Shown here one piece after another: positions 44,307 through 53,221 of a stretch of 64,000 bases of DNA. Source of the stretch: an uncultured Collinsella sp. (GTDB lineage: Bacteria; Actinomycetota; Coriobacteriia; Coriobacteriales; Coriobacteriaceae). The stretch covers positions 1 through 64,000 of the forward strand of contig CATYVQ010000005.1 in the NCBI GenBank assembly GCA_958413895.1. The letters run 5' to 3'. Position 1 is the first letter of the stretch. The number at the start of each line of letters is the position of its first letter. The position numbers and the translations under genes are program-made. The notes below the pieces were generated by a model. The model saw nothing but the letters and a program-made list of their open reading frames with translations. It was not told where the DNA came from and searched no databases.

Positions 44307-45392
44307 TTACAGCGCGAAGGCATCGATGTCGCCCCAGTGGCGGCGCAGCGTGATGGCGGCAGCGGGCTCGGTGTTGTCAAAGACGACTGACCACTGCGTG
44401 TTGCTGGTGATGTCTTCTGGATTGGGTTCTTGCGCCGCGGCGCGTAGGGCCTTCCAAGCGACTGCCTCGTCCTGGGCACCGACATGGGCGTCGAGGACAT
44501 CGGCGATTGCGACGGCGCGCTCTTTACCATGCCCCAGCTCGCCATTCTTTTGGTTGAGCAGCACTTCGTTGCCATAGCAGGCGTAGAAGTTCGTAACCTG
44601 GCGAACAGGGGTCGCTTTGAAAGCGCGGTCCGGATCGCGCGGATCCCACTCTACTACGCGCGCGTCACCGGCGGCGTCGTTGATAAAGAAGTGGTAATCG
44701 CGTCCTGCCATGGCGTGCATGTCGTAGGCGGAAAGCAGGTCGACAGCTTCTTGCGTGGTGGCGGCACGGTCGAGCACCAGGCGGATGGCGAGCGAGGTAT
44801 TGATGACGGGGCGTTGCGTGTCCTGGTCACAGGGCTGGGAATCCAGGGTGAGTACGGCAATGGACACGCCGCATTCGTTAACACCGTCGAGCTGGGCAAA
44901 CGGGCCCATCAACGCCGCGGCGCGTCCGGTGACGGAGTCAAGCGGAGTGTTGGCGCCCAGGTTATTTAGGGCGGCAAAGCCGATGGAGGCATAGCCGCCG
45001 CGTGGGTGATTGCGCACCAGCAGCGCCGAGGTGTCGTCTTTAAAGTCGTAATTGCGACCGGTGCGCACGCGGCCTTCGGCATCTACGGCGACAAAAGCGC
45101 TGCAGGCAAACTGGGGCGCCTGGACATGTACCGGCACACCGGGCAGCACCTGCGCCACCACGGCATCGATGTAGGCCTGGTCGTCGCGCACGCCAGCGGC
45201 GATGATGCGATCAAGATCGTAGTCGTAGGCGATGTCGATTGCGTACAGGTCATAGCCATCCGCGTAGCCGGTCAGGCGTTTGAGCGACGCGGCGGACTTG
45301 ATTTGCTTGTGATAAACGATACCGGTGGCAGCGGCAAGGCCGACGGCGACTCCCGCGACACCGCAGGCGATGGCAATGCTACGTGGCTTCAT
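44307..45392 (-). CDS. Membrane-anchored linear amide C-N hydrolase (choloylglycine hydrolase family)
   Basis: A 361-residue Ntn-hydrolase-type protein. Residues 5-26 form a signal anchor. The predicted nucleophile is C97 in QFACSAFVAVDAEGRV, followed by GRNYDF, the usual CxSF...GRNxDF pattern of choloylglycine hydrolase, penicillin V acylase and acyl-CoA:6-APA acyltransferase relatives. To free the Cys amino group, the roughly 96-residue N-terminal segment must be removed by autocleavage. The substrate could be an N-acyl amino acid, acyl-homoserine lactone, bile salt or peptide amide. The sequence does not decide. It is placed outside the membrane. The ribosome site is gagagga. Confidence 0.82.
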   Translation of the reverse strand: MKPRSIAIACGVAGVAVGLAAATGIVYHKQIKSAASLKRLTGYADGYDLYAIDIAYDYDLDRIIAAGVRDDQAYIDAVVAQVLPGVPVHVQAPQFACSAFVAVDAEGRVRTGRNYDFKDDTSALLVRNHPRGGYASIGFAALNNLGANTPLDSVTGRAAALMGPFAQLDGVNECGVSIAVLTLDSQPCDQDTQRPVINTSLAIRLVLDRAATTQEAVDLLSAYDMHAMAGRDYHFFINDAAGDARVVEWDPRDPDRAFKATPVRQVTNFYACYGNEVLLNQKNGELGHGKERAVAIADVLDAHVGAQDEAVAWKALRAAAQEPNPEDITSNTQWSVVFDNTEPAAAITLRRHWGDIDAFAL

Positions 45393-45553
45393 GACGGCTC
45401 CTCTCGTCCTGTTAGCGTAATTGTCGCAAAAGGAGTGCGGGCATGATGGCTCAACTTGGTGAGCGGCGCGGGATTAAACATGGAATGAAGAGCGCGGCGC
45501 TGGCGTGGCGGGGTATGCTGGAGGGAACCATCAACCCAGCGAAAGGGGAGAGC

Positions 45554-46939
45554 ATGACGGATCAGGAAACGCCCGAGCGCGCGCATGTGACGGACGACGA
45601 TATCGAGGCCGCCAACGACCTTATCGACTTTATCGAGGCGTGCCCCAGCATGTTCCATACGGCGGCGACCATCATGGCCGAGCTCGACGAGGCGGGCTTT
45701 GCCTACCTGCCCGAGAATGCGGCGTGGGACATCGAGCCGGGCGGGCGTTATTACACGCAGCGCAACACCTCGAGCGTTGTTGCCTTTAAGGTGGGCGAGG
45801 ACCTGGCCGCGACGTGGGGCGAGGACGGCGTTGCCGGCGACTACCATTTTCAGCTGACGGCGTCGCACAGTGACTCGCCGACGTTTAAGGTCAAGGCTGT
45901 GCCCGAGCTTGACGGCGCGGGCGAGACGCTGCGCCTGAACACCGAGGCATACGGCGGCATGATCGACTACACCTGGTTCGACCGCCCGCTGGCGCTCGCG
46001 GGCCGCGTACTGGTGCGCGAAGGCGAGCGTATTGAGAGCCGCCTGCTTGCCACCGAGCGCGAGGTTGCCATTATTCCGAGCCTTGCCATCCATATGAACC
46101 GTGGCGTTAACGAGGGCTTTGCGCCCAACCGCGCCGTCGACCTGTGCCCGCTCATCAGCGCCGGTGATCTTAAGCAGGGCGACTTTGATGCTCTGATCGC
46201 CGACGAGTTGGACGTTGAGCCCGAGCAGATTCTGGGTCGCGATCTGTTCCTGGTCAATCGTCAGGATGCGCGCATTTGGGGCTGGGCCGACGAGTTTATC
46301 TCGACGCCCAAGCTCGACGACCTGGCCTGCGCCTATACCTCGCTGCAGGCATTTTTGGGTGCTGAGAACGCGCGCGATATCTCGGTCTTCTGCTGCTTTG
46401 ATAACGAGGAGGTTGGCTCCGAGACCAAGCAGGGCGCCATGTCGACGTTCTTGGCCGACGCGCTGCGCCGCATTAACGGCTCGCTGGGCTTTGACGACGA
46501 GTCGTATCATCGCGCCCTTGCCGCATCGATGCTCGTGAGCTGTGACAACGCGCATGCCGTGCACCCCAACCACGCCGAGAAGTGCGATGCGCGCAACCAG
46601 GTTGTGCTCAACGGCGGCATCGTCATCAAGGAAGCCGCCAACCAGCACTACTGCACCGATGCCTTTAGCCGTGCAGTGTTCCAGGCTATTTGCGATGACG
46701 CCGACGTGCCCACGCAGGCCTTCGCCAATAAGAGCGATATGGCGGGCGGTTCCACCCTCGGCAACCTGTCCAATATGCAGGCGAGCATGCATGCCGTGGA
46801 CGTGGGCCTGCCGCAGCTGGCCATGCACTCAAGCTACGAGACCGGCGGCGTACGCGACGTAATGTACGCCATCCGCGCCCTCACCGCCTTCTACGAGCGC
46901 GACCTAACTATCAACGGCGCCGAAAGCGTGGAACTCTAA
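45554..46939 (+). CDS. apeB: M18 family aminopeptidase (aspartyl aminopeptidase-like)
   Basis: A 461-residue zinc exopeptidase. M18 features are the N-terminal DFIEACPSMFHTAATIMAEL, the metal-ligand HSDSPTFKVK near 108, CCFDNEEVGSETKQGA near 280, and the C-terminal MHSSYETGGVRDV with the last metal histidine. It removes N-terminal acidic or neutral residues from peptides in the cytoplasm. ATG 45554 behind aggggag is chosen. The upstream frame to 45443 lacks a ribosome site and family similarity. Confidence 0.93.
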   Translation: MTDQETPERAHVTDDDIEAANDLIDFIEACPSMFHTAATIMAELDEAGFAYLPENAAWDIEPGGRYYTQRNTSSVVAFKVGEDLAATWGEDGVAGDYHFQLTASHSDSPTFKVKAVPELDGAGETLRLNTEAYGGMIDYTWFDRPLALAGRVLVREGERIESRLLATEREVAIIPSLAIHMNRGVNEGFAPNRAVDLCPLISAGDLKQGDFDALIADELDVEPEQILGRDLFLVNRQDARIWGWADEFISTPKLDDLACAYTSLQAFLGAENARDISVFCCFDNEEVGSETKQGAMSTFLADALRRINGSLGFDDESYHRALAASMLVSCDNAHAVHPNHAEKCDARNQVVLNGGIVIKEAANQHYCTDAFSRAVFQAICDDADVPTQAFANKSDMAGGSTLGNLSNMQASMHAVDVGLPQLAMHSSYETGGVRDVMYAIRALTAFYERDLTINGAESVEL

Positions 46940-46941
46940 AA

Positions 46942-46990
46942 TCTGTCAAAAAGGGACAGGTTCACTTTGGCAGGTTTTATCTGGGAAAAT
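46942..46990 (+). terminator. Terminator-like repeat after apeB
   Basis: tctgtcaaaaagggacaggttcactttggcaggttttat form of the repeat family. It starts 3 bp past the apeB stop. Pairing is weaker than at 42072. Confidence 0.65.
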
Positions 46991-47082
46991 GCCGCAATGC
47001 CAACAGCTGGACAGAATTGTTATGACACCGCAGGTTGAGCAAACGTCAGCGAGCGATGTCCAGAGCGAACAAGTTGGCATGA

Positions 47083-47193
47083 AAAAGGTAAGGCATAGAC
47101 CTTCTGGTCATGCCTTACCTTTTGAATGGCAAATTGTCGCTCTGGGCGGCGCGCAGCGTCGACCGGTCCGCCGTTCGTTAGAACGGCGGAACC
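47083..47193 (-). terminator. Two-hairpin 3' element of the hydroxyacid dehydrogenase (family F, copy 2)
   Basis: On the minus strand hairpin I (ggttccgccgttc / gaacggcggacc, 47165-47193) touches the stop codon. Linker GGTCGACGCTGCGC (47151-47164) and a GACAATTTG segment follow. Hairpin II (aaaaggtaaggcatgacc / ggtctatgccttacctttt, 47083-47123) comes last and is followed by a short T-run. The order and linker match 7344-7449. Hairpin II may also terminate the convergent apeB transcript. Confidence 0.78.
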
Positions 47194-48129
47194 CTAATGC
47201 TCGATCCAGCAGCGAAGCGTCTCGCTGGCCTGCAGGTGACGCAGGTTCTCCGCGGCGATGTCGACCACGTTGTTGAGGGTGGCGGCCAGATGGAACCAGC
47301 CGGAGACGTGCGGCGTGATGAGCATGTTGGGCGCATCCCACAGTGGGCTTGTTTCAGGCAACGGTTCGGGGTCGGTGACGTCGACCGCGGCGCCGGCGAG
47401 ATGTCCCGACTCCAGGGCGGCAACCAAGTCGTCGGCGACCACAAGGTCGCCGCGGCCGCCGTTGGCAAAGAAGGCGCCCGGTTTCATCGCGGCGAAGAAC
47501 TCGGCGTTCGCCAGGCCGCGGGTCTCGGGTGTGCTGGGCATAAAGGATGCGACGATGTCAGCCTCGGCCAGGCGCTCGGACAGGGCATCCATACCGTCCA
47601 TGTCCTCAAACACAATGGGGTAGACGAGCGGGTGGCGCTTGATGCCGCGGACGTGCGCACCCATGTTGCGGCAGAGCGTGGCAAAGTGGCCGCCAATGTC
47701 GCCCGCGCCCAGCACCAGCACATTGGCGTTTTTGAGCGAGGCGACCGGCCCCAAATCCTCCCAGCGATGCTCGCGCTGCAGGTCCTGGTAGCCGGGCAGG
47801 CGCTTCATCATGGAAAGGACCATGGCAAACATGTGCTCGCTCACGGCCTGACCGTAGGCGCCGATCGAGCAAGACAGCTTGGCTTCAGCCGGCACGGTGC
47901 CGGCGGCCAAGTAATCGTCATAGCCGGCGGTCTGCAATTGCAACAGCTGGAGATGCTCGCATGCGGTAAGCAAGGCAGGGTCTATGTTGCCCAAGATCAC
48001 GTCGGCATCGGCGACCTGCTCGTGCGTGGCGGCGTCGGCGCTCGTGTAGATAAAGTCCTCGCCCGGAGCACTCGACTCAAGAATTGCGCGATGGCGGTCA
48101 TTGACGGGCAGCAAAACCAGGATGTTCAC
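47194..48129 (-). CDS. D-2-hydroxyacid dehydrogenase family protein
   Basis: A 311-residue NAD-binding oxidoreductase. The Rossmann motif GAGDIGGHFA lies near residue 142. The substrate-binding Arg lies in NGGRGDLV near 227 (the usual NxxRGxxV). The catalytic-type His lies in ITPHVSGW near 280, and an Asp-Pro-Glu (DVTDPEPLP) marks the Glu region near 255. Relatives act on D-lactate, glycerate or phosphoglycerate-type substrates. Start GTG 48129 has gagagga 7 nt upstream. It is preceded by a terminator-like repeat and followed by the family F element. Confidence 0.88.
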   Translation of the reverse strand: MNILVLLPVNDRHRAILESSAPGEDFIYTSADAATHEQVADADVILGNIDPALLTACEHLQLLQLQTAGYDDYLAAGTVPAEAKLSCSIGAYGQAVSEHMFAMVLSMMKRLPGYQDLQREHRWEDLGPVASLKNANVLVLGAGDIGGHFATLCRNMGAHVRGIKRHPLVYPIVFEDMDGMDALSERLAEADIVASFMPSTPETRGLANAEFFAAMKPGAFFANGGRGDLVVADDLVAALESGHLAGAAVDVTDPEPLPETSPLWDAPNMLITPHVSGWFHLAATLNNVVDIAAENLRHLQASETLRCWIEH

Positions 48130-48149
48130 TAGCGGTCCTCTCCGCTCGA

Positions 48150-48198
48150 CTTGCCAAAAAGGGACAGGTTTATTTTGGCAGGTTTTATCAGGCAAAAC
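48150..48198 (+). repeat. Terminator-like repeat cttgccaaaaagggacagg (copy)
   Basis: The repeat core ends ggcaggttttatcaggcaaaacg. It lies between the metAP terminator and the hydroxyacid dehydrogenase gene, 21 bp upstream of that gene's start, and reads away from it. Confidence 0.8.
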
Positions 48199-48209
48199 GT
48201 TTAAATAAA

Positions 48210-48250
48210 ACGCCGGATGCAAGACGAGCGTGCCCGTCAGCATCCGGCGT
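48210..48250 (-). terminator. Terminator of methionine aminopeptidase
   Basis: On the minus strand acgccggatgc and gcatccggcgt form an 11-bp perfect stem followed by tttatttaaa, 9 bp past the stop codon. Confidence 0.88.
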
Positions 48251-48258
48251 ATCCACGG

Positions 48259-49146
48259 CTACCAGCTCAGCAGCTCGTAACCATCCTCGGTCACCACGAG
48301 TTGTACCTCGCACTGGGCCGAATCGCTGCCGTCCTTGGTACGCACGCACCAACCGTCGCCCTTGCTGATCTTGATGTCGGGCGCTCCGGCGTTGACCATG
48401 GGCTCGATGGTAAAGACCATGCCCGGAGCCATGATGGTGTCCACATCGGGCGCCTCGGTGGTAAAGCCCACAAACGGGTCCTCGTGGAACTCCTTACCGA
48501 TGCCGTGTCCACCGTACTCGCGCACCACGCTAAAGCCGGCGTCCTCGACCGTCTTTTGCACGGCCTCGGCCATCACGGACAACGGCAGCCATGGCTTGAC
48601 GGCTGTCAGGCCCGCCTCCACGCTGGCGCGGGTGACGTCGACCAGGCGCTGGCGCTCGGCCGAGACCTCGCCGATACAGAACATGCGGCTCGAGTCGCTA
48701 AAGTAACCGTCCAGGATCGTGGAGCAGTCCACGTTGATGATGTCGCCCTCGTGCAGCACATCCGCATCGCAGGGGATACCGTGGCAGACGACGTCGTTGA
48801 TCGAGGTGCACACGCTCTTGGGATAGCCCTCGTAGTTGAGGTCGGCCGGCGTGCCGCCGTGCTCAACGGTGTAGTCGTAGATCATCTGGTCGATCTGGTT
48901 GGTGGTCATGCCCGCGGCGATGTGTTCGCCTACGTAATCGAGCACGCCCACGTTGATAGCGGCCGAGCGCTTGATGCCCTCGATATCGGCGGGTGTCTTG
49001 TAGAGCGTGCGAGGCAGAACCTCCCAGCCCTCTTCCCACAAGCGCTCGAGGCGCTCATCAAAGGCGCTATGGCATTTCTTGTATTTCTTGCCGCTGCCGC
49101 ACCAGCAAGCGTCGTTGCGGCCAGGCACGGGTCCTTTGTCATACAT
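48259..49146 (-). CDS. map: Methionine aminopeptidase with N-terminal SEC-C zinc motif
   Basis: A 295-residue type I MetAP that removes the initiator Met from nascent proteins. The N-terminus has a SEC-C motif (GRNDACWCGSGKKYKKCH, about 9-26), a zinc knuckle shared with SecA that may bind the ribosome. The peptidase domain (about 50-295) has metal ligands in NVDCSTILDGYFSDSSRMF, GHGIGKEFHEDP and FTIEPMVN, and the final Glu in SAQCEVQLVVTE. Expression is monocistronic with a strong terminator. Confidence 0.95.
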   Translation of the reverse strand: MYDKGPVPGRNDACWCGSGKKYKKCHSAFDERLERLWEEGWEVLPRTLYKTPADIEGIKRSAAINVGVLDYVGEHIAAGMTTNQIDQMIYDYTVEHGGTPADLNYEGYPKSVCTSINDVVCHGIPCDADVLHEGDIINVDCSTILDGYFSDSSRMFCIGEVSAERQRLVDVTRASVEAGLTAVKPWLPLSVMAEAVQKTVEDAGFSVVREYGGHGIGKEFHEDPFVGFTTEAPDVDTIMAPGMVFTIEPMVNAGAPDIKISKGDGWCVRTKDGSDSAQCEVQLVVTEDGYELLSW

Positions 49147-49198
49147 GGCTAACTTCCTTTCATCCGCAGCTAGTATAGCCCACCCACGCGTCCATAAA

Positions 49199-49265
49199 AG
49201 TTGCGGTGATATAGTTCCGATTTAAGCGGTTTAACAGCATAAATAGGAACTATATCACCGCAACT
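49199..49265. repeat. Arm-loop-arm inverted repeat, agttgcggtg type (copy 2)
   Basis: agttgcggtgatatagttcc (49199-49218) and ggaactatatcaccgcaact (49246-49265) are perfect 20-bp complements with a 27-nt loop. It has the same arm and loop lengths and nearly the same arm sequence as 42839-42905. Confidence 0.88.
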
Positions 49266-49306
49266 GATGGAGCGGGATGGCGGGCACTAGCTGCTGCGTG
49301 GTTTTG

Positions 49307-50089
49307 CTAGTAGCTCACCTGGCAAGGGATGCCGAGGACGCGCACGCGCGCAGCAATGGCGTCGAGCACCTCGGGCGCCGCTTTGGCAAGGCCGGCGACC
49401 GGTGTCTCGCGCGCTACCGTGTAGATGGTCGCTTCTTGTGGGCGAATGCGCTCAAGCGCCGCGAGCCAGGGGGCAACGTACTCCTCGCCGGTGTTGTCGA
49501 TGAGCTTGCCCTGATACTCGCCGGTCAAAAAGATCGTCTGGATAATAACGTGACCGTCAAAGCTTGCGAACGTTTCGATCTGGTGCTCGACGTCGTAGGG
49601 GCCAACAGGCTGGTCGAGCAGCTGGATAAACGTCGGGTCGACGGTATCGAGCTTGAGGATGTTGTCGTCGACCATCATGAGTGCATCGTGCACCTCGGGG
49701 CGGTCGGCGCGCGTACCGTTGGAGAGTACGGCGATTTTGGAGTTTGGGGCAAGCTCGTCGCGCAGCGCGACGGCGCCGGCGATGGCCTGCGGAAACTCCG
49801 GTGCGGCAGTGGGCTCGCCGTTGCCTGCGAAGGTGATCACATCGGGGAGCTCGCCCTCAGCTGCCATCTCGCGCAGCTTTGCCTCGAGCGCGTCGAGTAC
49901 CACGGCGGCTGTGTTGTACGGCTCATGGCAGGGGCGCTCGGCGTTGAGGCCGTTTTCGCAGTAAATGCAGTCGAACGTGCAGATTTTGCCGCTTGCCGGC
50001 ATCATGTTGACGCCGAGCGAGAGGCCAAGGCGACGGCTGCGAACGGGCCCAAAGATGGGGCTGGCATTCAAAAACGTAGACATAGGCAT
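49307..50089 (-). CDS. Radical SAM protein
   Basis: A 260-residue radical SAM enzyme with CTFDCIYCE (cluster motif CxxxCxxC, near residue 38) and TFAGNGEPTAAPEF near 88 as the GGE-type SAM contact. The layout resembles the stand-alone radical SAM proteins related to YtqA/Elp3-like or molybdopterin-type activases (COG0731-like). The N-terminus PIFGPVRSRRLGLSLGVNMMP is shared by that group. Function is unknown, with tRNA or protein modification likely. ATG 50089 or 50083 follows gaggag. The open frame upstream to 50677 is antisense to the next gene and not used. Confidence 0.85.
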   Translation of the reverse strand: MPMSTFLNASPIFGPVRSRRLGLSLGVNMMPASGKICTFDCIYCENGLNAERPCHEPYNTAAVVLDALEAKLREMAAEGELPDVITFAGNGEPTAAPEFPQAIAGAVALRDELAPNSKIAVLSNGTRADRPEVHDALMMVDDNILKLDTVDPTFIQLLDQPVGPYDVEHQIETFASFDGHVIIQTIFLTGEYQGKLIDNTGEEYVAPWLAALERIRPQEATIYTVARETPVAGLAKAAPEVLDAIAARVRVLGIPCQVSY

Positions 50090-50308
50090 ATGCTCCTCAA
50101 GACAATTGTGCCTAAGCATAGCATCGGCTCCAAAGCAAGGCGCGGGCTCTTGCTTTACAAGTTTCGTTTTTTCACGTCGCTCATTATGCCGTGCCATGAA
50201 AAGCCTCGGGTCGGGTACAGTTAATCTGTTAACAAGGCGTAAGGCAATGCGGGTCCATCTAGCCGTACTGACGTGCAACTGGATGGGCATTGATGATGGG
50301 GGCACAAC

Positions 50309-51106
50309 ATGGATTTTACGGTCGAGAATGCGGGCACCACGATTGCCTGTCGCGAATATGCCGGCCCGGATGTGTCGCCTGATACTCCTGCCTTGGTGTG
50401 CGTGCACGGCGCTTGTGTCGATGGCGCATTTTTCGACGGTATCGCTTGCGAGCTCAGCCGCAACTACCGCGTAATTGCCTACGACCGCCGCGGCTGCGGT
50501 GGCAGCAGCGATGCGGCAGACGGCAGCTATGATCTTGCCGCTCAGGCCGCCGACCTGCAAGCCGTGATCGAACACGTTGGCGCTCCGGCAAATGTGCTTG
50601 CGCATAGCGCCGGTACGTTGGTGGCGCTGGAACTTCTTCGCACCGAACCCCATCTCGTCGCCCGTGCGATTCTGCATGAACCGGCTGTGTCGGCCGAAGG
50701 CGTCGGTATGGGCGCAGCTCCGGTTTTGCTCGATATGATTGCGGCTGGAAAGGTTTCAAGGGCGCTCCGGCTTTTCTTGGGAGCCCTCGGCGACTTGGAC
50801 CCCGAGGCTCCCGGGACGACCGAAGCGGAAGTCAAACATGCCCTGCGCAATGGTCGTTGCTTTATGGCCAATGAATACGGAACAAATATGACATATGCTC
50901 CCGACTGGGAGCACGCCCGCGCGTCAAAGGCGGTGTCGGCCGTGTTTTTGGGCGAGCTTTCGGTCGATACGCCCCGCGAGGCTGGCACGCGAGCGGCTGC
51001 CGAATATCTCGATTGCCCCCTTGTGACGATCCCGGGCGCGCATAACGGTCTGCGCGATCGCCCCGTTACGGCGGCAAACGCCGTTCGCGATGTCTTGGAG
51101 CGTTAG
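50309..51106 (+). CDS. Alpha/beta hydrolase
   Basis: A 265-residue alpha/beta-hydrolase-fold protein. The oxyanion region is VCVHGACVDGAFFD near residue 31, and YDRRGCGGSS lies near 58. The nucleophile serine is in LAHSAGTLV (S near 109), and the His is in IPGAHNGLRD near 246. No signal peptide is present. The substrate cannot be assigned. Relatives include esterases and ring-cleavage hydrolases. It is divergent from the radical SAM gene. Confidence 0.88.
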   Translation: MDFTVENAGTTIACREYAGPDVSPDTPALVCVHGACVDGAFFDGIACELSRNYRVIAYDRRGCGGSSDAADGSYDLAAQAADLQAVIEHVGAPANVLAHSAGTLVALELLRTEPHLVARAILHEPAVSAEGVGMGAAPVLLDMIAAGKVSRALRLFLGALGDLDPEAPGTTEAEVKHALRNGRCFMANEYGTNMTYAPDWEHARASKAVSAVFLGELSVDTPREAGTRAAAEYLDCPLVTIPGAHNGLRDRPVTAANAVRDVLER

Positions 51107-51317
51107 CACGCTCGATGACCTGCGGGGAGAGGGGCTGTTAGCGTTTCGTCATTGTTAACGAATGCGCCCATAACCGCGCGCCCGCGGCTCCATTACCGCC
51201 GCTTGCCAGGTCATAAAAATGTAACGATAATCGCGCGTTTGCCTTCAGCTGTTAGATGTTACCCTTGTACCAATTGATATGCACTGTTGCCGTGCGTAAC
51301 GATAGGAAGGGCCCCAT

Positions 51318-53198
51318 ATGCTCAATAATCACGAGGTCAATCTAACCGACGAGGAGGCTGCCGCCGAGGTCGCCCGCGTCGCGAAGACCTACCCCGTGGT
51401 ACGTTTGCTGTCGGCCGATCAGATTAAGAGCGAGCCTAACTGCCTGCTCGCCGGCGATCGCTGCCCTTGTCTGCGTCAGTCGAGTCTTGAGGCCTTGGCA
51501 GATTCGGGTGAGGTGTCGGAGCAACTGCTCAACGATGGCGTTGAATACCGCGCCCGTCTGCGCCCTTTAAAGGTCGAGGGTGAGCCTCATGTTTTGCTGA
51601 TGGTGCGTCCGATCGATGAGCAAGAGGCTGCAGAAGAGGACCTCGTCTACACCGACGTGCTGACGAGTGTGCGCAATCGCCGATATTACGAGGAAAAGCT
51701 CCGTAGCGCCCGCATGAATGCCGGCGTTGCGGTGATCGACCTTGATGATTTTAGGGTCTTCAACGATACGTGTGGCCGTCATGCCGGCGACCTTGCGCTC
51801 GGTGCTGTGGCGACAGCCATACGCAGCGGAATTCGTTCGACTGACGAGCTCGTACGCTATGGCTGCGACAAGTTTGTGGTCGTCATGCCCAATATTCCCT
51901 CCGATGACTTCACCCGTCGCCTGCATCAGGTGTCCGATGCCGTTCGTGCCACGATTGTTCCGGGCCATGAGTACGTGAGCTTGACGGCATGTGTTGGTGG
52001 CGTTCGCATTCATGGCGAGACGGTCGATGAGGGCGTTGGCCGCGCTATCCAGTTATTGAGCCGCGCTAAGGCAAAAGCCGGTACGGTCGTGACCGATGCC
52101 GATTCCATCGAGGCCTTCCAAAGCGAAAAGCCTTTGGTGCTTATTGTCGATGACTCCGAGATGAACCGAGCCATTCTCAACGAGATGCTCAAGGACGAGT
52201 ATTGCATCCTCGAGGCCGATAACGGTCGTGCGGCGCTCGACATGGTCGACCGCTATGGCGATGAGTTGTCGCTCGTGCTGCTGGATATTGTCATGCCGGG
52301 CATAAGCGGCTTCGAGGTGCTGGCCGATCTGTCGCGCCGATCGGGTATCGACAATCTGCCTTTCATCATGATTTCGAGCGAAGATTCCGATGATATGGTT
52401 CTGCGCGCGTACGAGCTGGGCGCCTCGGACTATATCAACCGCCCGTTTGACTCCCGTGTCGTGCGCCGCCGTGTAAGCAACACCATCCGCCTATACGCCA
52501 AACAGCGCCGCCTGACGAGCCTGCTGTCCCAGCAGTACAACGAGCGCGTCAAGAACAGTCGCATGCTCATCGACATCATGGCCGGCGTCATGGAACTTCG
52601 CAACGGCGAGAGCGGCAGGCACGTTACGAACATCGAAAAGCTGACCGAGCTGCTGCTTGACTGTCTGGTCCAGCGTAGCGACACGATCTCCCTCGACAAT
52701 GAGGAGCGCTCCACGATTGCCCTGGCTTCGGCGCTGCACGATATCGGCAAGATGTCGATTGACGATGCGATCCTCAACAAACCCGGGCGTCTTACGCCCG
52801 AGGAGTTCGAGATTATGAAGACGCATACCACGATCGGCGCCGACATGTTGCTTGAGCTGGGCCGTCATCACGTCGGCAATGCGCTTATGGAATATGCGTA
52901 CCAGATTGCGCGTTGGCATCACGAGCGCTGGGATGGCAGGGGTTATCCTGATGGCCTTAAGGGCGACGAAATACCCATTGCCGCACAGGTGGTCTCGGTG
53001 GCCGATGTGTACGATGCTCTGACGAGCGTGCGCGTGTACAAGGACGCTATCCCGCACAAGGAGGCAATCCAGATGATTCTGGACGGTAAGTGCGGCACCT
53101 TTAACCCGCTGTTGCTCGACTGCCTGCTCGAGGTGCAAGACCGTATTGCCGAGACGTTGGCACGCCCCGCCGATATCGCCGCGTTTCCCACGATTTAG
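51318..53198 (+). CDS. GGDEF-like (degenerate) / REC / HD-GYP signalling protein
   Basis: A 626-residue cytoplasmic protein. The N-terminal region (to about 100) includes a cysteine cluster CLLAGDRCPC. A GGDEF-fold domain (about 105-265) starts DVLTSVRNRRYYEEKL. Its signature is GCDKF (182-186) rather than GGDEF, so cyclase activity is unlikely. A receiver domain (about 273-390) has the phospho-acceptor D323 in LLDIVMPG. An HD-GYP domain (about 400-610) has H474-D475 and G542-Y543-P544, intact for c-di-GMP hydrolysis. The next gene, 23 bp on, is an Hpt protein, a probable phosphodonor to the REC domain. Confidence 0.92.
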   Translation: MLNNHEVNLTDEEAAAEVARVAKTYPVVRLLSADQIKSEPNCLLAGDRCPCLRQSSLEALADSGEVSEQLLNDGVEYRARLRPLKVEGEPHVLLMVRPIDEQEAAEEDLVYTDVLTSVRNRRYYEEKLRSARMNAGVAVIDLDDFRVFNDTCGRHAGDLALGAVATAIRSGIRSTDELVRYGCDKFVVVMPNIPSDDFTRRLHQVSDAVRATIVPGHEYVSLTACVGGVRIHGETVDEGVGRAIQLLSRAKAKAGTVVTDADSIEAFQSEKPLVLIVDDSEMNRAILNEMLKDEYCILEADNGRAALDMVDRYGDELSLVLLDIVMPGISGFEVLADLSRRSGIDNLPFIMISSEDSDDMVLRAYELGASDYINRPFDSRVVRRRVSNTIRLYAKQRRLTSLLSQQYNERVKNSRMLIDIMAGVMELRNGESGRHVTNIEKLTELLLDCLVQRSDTISLDNEERSTIALASALHDIGKMSIDDAILNKPGRLTPEEFEIMKTHTTIGADMLLELGRHHVGNALMEYAYQIARWHHERWDGRGYPDGLKGDEIPIAAQVVSVADVYDALTSVRVYKDAIPHKEAIQMILDGKCGTFNPLLLDCLLEVQDRIAETLARPADIAAFPTI

Positions 53199-53221
53199 TT
53201 TGACCAAAGGAGTTTTAATCC

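Noticed and set aside
50090..50677. N-terminal extension of the radical SAM protein
   Set aside because: It overlaps the divergent alpha/beta hydrolase on the other strand, while gaggag and ATG at 50089 start the conserved sequence.
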